Source of the DNA: Pseudotabrizicola sp.
Lineage (GTDB): Bacteria > Pseudomonadota > Alphaproteobacteria > Rhodobacterales > Rhodobacteraceae
NCBI RefSeq assembly: GCF_030684215.1
Contig: NZ_JAUXOV010000055.1
Coordinates: 1 to 64,000 of the forward strand
Direction: 5' to 3'
DNA: 64,000 nt
Below are positions 61,079 through 64,000 of this stretch, piece after piece. The notes beneath the pieces are model-generated. The model searched no databases. It had not been told where the DNA came from and saw only the letters and a program-made list of their open reading frames with translations. The stretch's first letter is position 1. Every line of letters starts with the position of its first letter. The position numbers and the translations under genes were made by a program.

Positions 61079-61208
61079 ATTCTCTTTCATCCGGACTATA
61101 CCGTCGGCCCCGGAGTTTCACCGGATCTGCTGACCCAAGCGACGCGAAACGACGCAAGGCGCTCGCGGGCTATACCGCCGGTGGGGAATTGCGCCCCGCC
61201 CTGAGAAC
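61079..61208 (-). ncRNA. FMN riboswitch (RFN element)
   Basis: Read on the minus strand the leader begins GTTCTCAGGGCGGGG and continues with CCCCACCGGCGGTAT, AGCCCGCGAGCG, GTCAGCAGATCCGGTGAAA, CCGACGGTATAGTCCGGATG and AAAGAGAA. These are the conserved blocks of the RFN element in the right order, with the outer stem closing TTCTC/GAGAA. It binds FMN and lowers expression of riboflavin genes when FMN is plentiful. It sits 80 bases upstream of ribH. Confidence 0.97.
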
Positions 61209-61278
61209 ACCGGATTGCTACGGTTTTTGTGTCGACAGGGCAAGACAGGAATGCGCGCGCTGACTGTGCAAAGACGCG

Positions 61279-61971
61279 CTAACCCAAGGCATAGCCCGCA
61301 CCCCGCACGGTGCGCAGCGGATCTTCACCGCCGTTCTGCATCAGCGATTTGCGCAACCGCCCGATGTGAACGTCAACGGTGCGGCTGTCGACATAGATAT
61401 CGCGGCCCCAGACCCGGTCGAGCAACTGTTCGCGCGACCAGACCCGCCCCGGCTTTTCCATGAATGTGGACAGCAGGCGAAATTCGGTAGGCCCGAGTTT
61501 CAGCACAGAGTTTCCGCGGTAAACCCGGTGGGTTTCGGGATCAAGCCGGATGTCATCCCATTCGAGCACGACGCCGATGGTCGATGGCCGCACGCGGCGC
61601 AACTGCACTCGGGCGCGCGCCATCAGTTCCAGCACCGAATAGGGCTTGATCACATAATCATCGGCCCCGGTTTCCAGACCCCGGATACGGTCCACCTCCT
61701 CGGCGCGGGCTGACAGCATGATGATCGGAATGCTGCGGGTGTCCGGGCGCATCTTCAGGCGGCGACAGACCTCGATGCCCGACAGCTCCGGCATCATCCA
61801 ATCCAGAATGATGATATCGGGGGTGTCTTCATCCACCAGCAGCAGCGCATCTTCGCCATTGCCGGCCTGCACCACACGAAAGCCCTCGGCCTCCAGATTA
61901 TAGGCCAGAACTTCGCGTTGTGCGGGTTCATCTTCCACCAGCAGAACGACGGGTTGCGACGTGTGTGCCAT
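61279..61971 (-). CDS. phoB: Phosphate regulon response regulator PhoB
   Basis: The 230-residue protein has a receiver domain with acidic residues E13/D14, phospho-acceptor D57 (IILDWMMPEL) and K107 (VIKPYS). An OmpR-type winged helix follows (about 130-228; LKLGPTEFRLLSTFMEKPGR, VDVHIGRLRK). It is last in pstB-phoU-phoB, five bases after phoU. No phoR kinase gene is in the window. Confidence 0.95.
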   Translation of the reverse strand: MAHTSQPVVLLVEDEPAQREVLAYNLEAEGFRVVQAGNGEDALLLVDEDTPDIIILDWMMPELSGIEVCRRLKMRPDTRSIPIIMLSARAEEVDRIRGLETGADDYVIKPYSVLELMARARVQLRRVRPSTIGVVLEWDDIRLDPETHRVYRGNSVLKLGPTEFRLLSTFMEKPGRVWSREQLLDRVWGRDIYVDSRTVDVHIGRLRKSLMQNGGEDPLRTVRGAGYALG

Positions 61972-61975
61972 GGTG

Positions 61976-62698
61976 TCAGATCGTCGACGTGGCGGAGTCG
62001 GTCAACGAAGTTACATCGCCTTTTGGCCGGTCATCGTCGGGGTAGATGCCTGTCACCAGGTAGATCACCTGTTCCGCAATGCCCGTCGCATGGTCGCCCA
62101 CACGTTCGATGTTCTTGGCGATGAAATGCAGATGCATGCAGGGCGTGATATTTCGCGGGTCTTCCATCATATGGGTCAGGAATTCACGAAAGACCGAGTT
62201 ATACATCTGGTCCACTTCAGCATCACGCCGGCGCACGTCATCGGCCAGTTTCGCGTCGCGCGTCACATAGGCATCCAGCGCGTCTTTCAGCAGGCCAACG
62301 ACCGAACGCGCCATGCGCGAGATCGACCCGGCAGAGCCATTCACCGGGCGCATCTGGCTAAGGACCAGCGAGCGTTTGGCAAGGTTTTTGGCATAATCGC
62401 CTGACCGTTCCAGAGACCCCACGATGCGCATGACCGTCAGCACGGTGCGCAGATCGGTCGCGGTCGGGGACCGCAGCGCGATGATGCGGGCGCATTCGGT
62501 GTGGATCAGGTCTTCCAGTTCGTCAATCGCACGGTCCCCGGCGCGGACTTCGGCGGCAAGCGCTTCATCGCGGGTTTCCAGCGCTTGGGCGGCCTGCAAA
62601 AGGGCATGTTCAACCAAGCCCCCCATTTTCATGACCAAAGCCTGCACGCCTTCCAGGTCGCGGTCAAAGGCTGAACGGATATGTGGTTCCATAATCAT
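61976..62698 (-). CDS. phoU: Phosphate signalling protein PhoU
   Basis: The 240-residue all-helical protein is a duplicated PhoU three-helix bundle: FDRDLEGVQALVMKMGGLVE, RIVGSLERSGDYAKNLAKR, and the second repeat KNIERVGDHATGIAEQVIYL. PhoU links the Pst transporter to PhoR and shuts the regulon off under phosphate plenty. It begins 6 bases after pstB. A second ATG six bases in is equally plausible. Confidence 0.95.
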   Translation of the reverse strand: MIMEPHIRSAFDRDLEGVQALVMKMGGLVEHALLQAAQALETRDEALAAEVRAGDRAIDELEDLIHTECARIIALRSPTATDLRTVLTVMRIVGSLERSGDYAKNLAKRSLVLSQMRPVNGSAGSISRMARSVVGLLKDALDAYVTRDAKLADDVRRRDAEVDQMYNSVFREFLTHMMEDPRNITPCMHLHFIAKNIERVGDHATGIAEQVIYLVTGIYPDDDRPKGDVTSLTDSATSTI

Positions 62699-62704
62699 TG
62701 TTCC

Positions 62705-63502
62705 TTAGCCGATCCGGCCACTGATATAGCTTTCGGTGCGCGGGTCTTTGGGCGAGGTGAAAATCTGCCCGGTTTCGCCGTATTCGACCAGACTGCCCAG
62801 GTGGAAAAAGGCGGTGCGCTGGCTGACGCGGGCGGCCTGTTGCATGGAGTGGGTGACGATCACCACCGAAAACTGGTTGCGCAATTCGTCGATCAGTTCT
62901 TCGACCTGCGCCGTCGCAATCGGGTCAAGCGCCGAGCAAGGTTCGTCCATCAAAAGAACTTCGGGCGAGGTGGCGATGGCGCGCGCAATGCACAAGCGTT
63001 GCTGCTGGCCCCCCGACAACCCGGTGCCGGGCGAGTCGAGACGATCTTTGACCTCGTTCCACAAAGCGGCTTTGCGCAGGCAGCTTTCGACTATCTCATC
63101 CAGTTCGGCCTTGCTGGAGCTGAGGCCGTGGATCTTGGGGCCGTAGGAGACGTTCTCATAAATCGACTTTGGAAACGGGTTCGGCTTTTGAAACACCATG
63201 CCGACCTTGGCGCGCAACTGGACCGGATCGACGCTGCGATCATAGATGTTTTCGCCATCCAGAAGGATCTCACCCTCAATACGCGCGGATGCCACGGTAT
63301 CATTCATCCGGTTCAGGCAGCGCAGAAAGGTCGATTTTCCGCAGCCCGACGGACCGATGAACGCGGTGACGGTGTGGTCTAGAATATCAACATCGACATC
63401 CTTCAGCGCATGTGTGGTGCCGTAATGGACCTGAACGCCGCGCGCTGTGATCTTGTTCTTCTGGTCGGACACGACCCTCTCCTCAAGCTGAATGTCTTTC
63501 AT
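62705..63502 (-). CDS. pstB: Phosphate ABC transporter ATP-binding protein PstB
   Basis: The 265-residue ATPase has Walker [10 protein letters not shown], the Pst-specific [10 protein letters not shown], signature [15 protein letters not shown], Walker [13 protein letters not shown] and H-loop VTHSMQQA. It is first in the minus-strand operon. Upstream is a divergent gene, so pstS, pstC and pstA are not adjacent on this side. A Pho-box-like sequence lies about 100 bases upstream. Confidence 0.96.
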   Translation of the reverse strand: MKDIQLEERVVSDQKNKITARGVQVHYGTTHALKDVDVDILDHTVTAFIGPSGCGKSTFLRCLNRMNDTVASARIEGEILLDGENIYDRSVDPVQLRAKVGMVFQKPNPFPKSIYENVSYGPKIHGLSSSKAELDEIVESCLRKAALWNEVKDRLDSPGTGLSGGQQQRLCIARAIATSPEVLLMDEPCSALDPIATAQVEELIDELRNQFSVVIVTHSMQQAARVSQRTAFFHLGSLVEYGETGQIFTSPKDPRTESYISGRIG

Positions 63503-63600
63503 GGTCTAAACGTCTTTCCTTCGTCCATGCGCCACGCAAAGCTTGGGCGACTCAGTTTCATCTGCTTTAACGCAGGCGCGTGACGGTCGTGCATCGGTTT

Positions 63601-63619
63601 TGTAACAATATGATGACAT
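63601..63619 (-). promoter_or_regulatory. Pho-box-like sequence upstream of pstB
   Basis: On the minus strand the sequence reads ATGTCAT-CATA-TTGTTAC followed by A. The first seven bases match the CTGTCAT half-site at six positions and the second at four, with the usual 4-base spacer. It is about 100 bases upstream of pstB. It supports PhoB control of pstB-phoU-phoB but is not a perfect box. Confidence 0.5.
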
Positions 63620-63714
63620 GGCCGGTGGGCGGGTGTCATCCGCTGTGCAGGCTCTGGCTCTTTCACCACATGCCGGATAGCCTTAGTCAAAACAATGAAG
63701 CCAAGGGGCAGGGC

Positions 63715-64000
63715 ATGGACAGGCAGATGACAGCGCGGGCAGTGCTGACCGGCACGGGCATGGCGGCGGGACTTGGGTTGTTTGCCTTGTCACAACTGGC
63801 GGATGCCGGGGTGCTGGCGGGGCACCCGCTTTTGGGCGCGGCCACCTTTGCGGCTTGTTTTTTCGCAACCCTTCTGGCGATGGCTGGTCCGCTTTCTGTA
63901 GTGCGCGCAGCCCTTGGCGCGCTGTTTGTGGCGCTTGGGGTGACTGTGCTGCTTAGCATTGCGGCCCTTGGCTTTGTCCGGGTCGAGGATGTTCTGGACA
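63715..64000 (+). CDS. DUF4153-like membrane protein, N-terminal part
   Basis: The frame opens at ATG 63715, with AAGGGG upstream, and remains open for 95 codons to the right edge. It shows hydrophobic segments GTGMAAGLGLFALSQLADAG, GAATFAACFFATLLAMAGP and VVRAALGALFVALGVTVLL, resembling the start of Rhodobacteraceae DUF4153 proteins. It is divergent from pstB with a 212-base gap that holds the Pho-box-like sequence. Function is unknown. Confidence 0.65.
   Translation, partial: MDRQMTARAVLTGTGMAAGLGLFALSQLADAGVLAGHPLLGAATFAACFFATLLAMAGPLSVVRAALGALFVALGVTVLLSIAALGFVRVEDVLD

Noticed and set aside
1-64000. CRISPR arrays, tRNA or rRNA genes, prophage and toxin-antitoxin or other defence genes
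   Set aside because: No regular spaced repeats, no cloverleaf or rRNA signatures and no phage or defence proteins were recognised on either strand.

Overview
The window looks like a chromosomal segment of an alphaproteobacterium of the order Rhodobacterales (Rhodobacteraceae/Roseobacter group). The evidence is high G+C coding DNA, tightly overlapping operons, a heme-uptake locus with HemP and a double ExbD, an Irr-type iron box (ICE) before dps, a type II lumazine synthase under an FMN riboswitch, and family-typical small proteins (DUF1289, DUF6455, DUF4153). This assignment rests on recognition of gene families, not on a search.

Layout. 1-1760: two insertion sequences side by side, an IS110-family transposase running off the left edge and an IS5-family element with a frameshifted transposase. 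1860-6179: an Mla/MCE-type lipid-transport operon (permease with STAS domain, ATPase, MCE protein, lipoprotein), followed by an SGNH lipoprotein (6308-6985). 7073-17984: a carbohydrate locus with a LacI regulator and paired operators, a GH105/GH88-type unsaturated uronyl hydrolase, KduI, an 824-residue protein of unassigned function, a complete CUT1 sugar ABC transporter and an alpha/beta hydrolase. 18143-19163: a small unknown protein and Dps behind a perfect ICE box.

19177-28522 is an iron/heme island. On the minus strand are the TonB-dependent receptor, a secreted four-cysteine protein, ExbB, two ExbDs, TonB, HemP (55 aa) and a DUF1289 protein. On the plus strand are HmuS, HmuT, HmuU and HmuV. 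The two arms diverge from overlapping promoters. 28519-31077 is modABC (molybdate uptake). 31158-39960 is a myo-inositol locus: iolD-iolC-iolB-iolJ on minus, two Gfo/Idh/MocA oxidoreductases and an IolE-like TIM barrel on plus, and a LacI regulator. A 16-bp perfect palindrome lies in the divergent promoter.

40101-50133: rsgA, an orphan DegT aminotransferase, a decayed chromate transporter, a TetR regulator with a perfect palindrome, an enolase-superfamily enzyme, and a five-gene overlapping operon with three alpha/beta hydrolases, a threonine-dehydratase-like enzyme and a TetA-like exporter. 50404-60305: an MsbA-like ABC exporter, a BON-LysM protein, an acyl-CoA synthetase and a run of small housekeeping or unknown genes. 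60508-64000: ribH under an FMN riboswitch, pstB-phoU-phoB behind a Pho-box-like sequence without adjacent pstSCA, and the start of a DUF4153 membrane protein.

The items most worth following up are the 824-residue protein of the uronate locus, the Asn-for-Asp exchange in the second ExbD, the five-gene hydrolase/lyase/exporter operon, and the possible shared CTGAGT palindrome near iron genes. I saw no CRISPR array, rRNA, tRNA, prophage or defence system.
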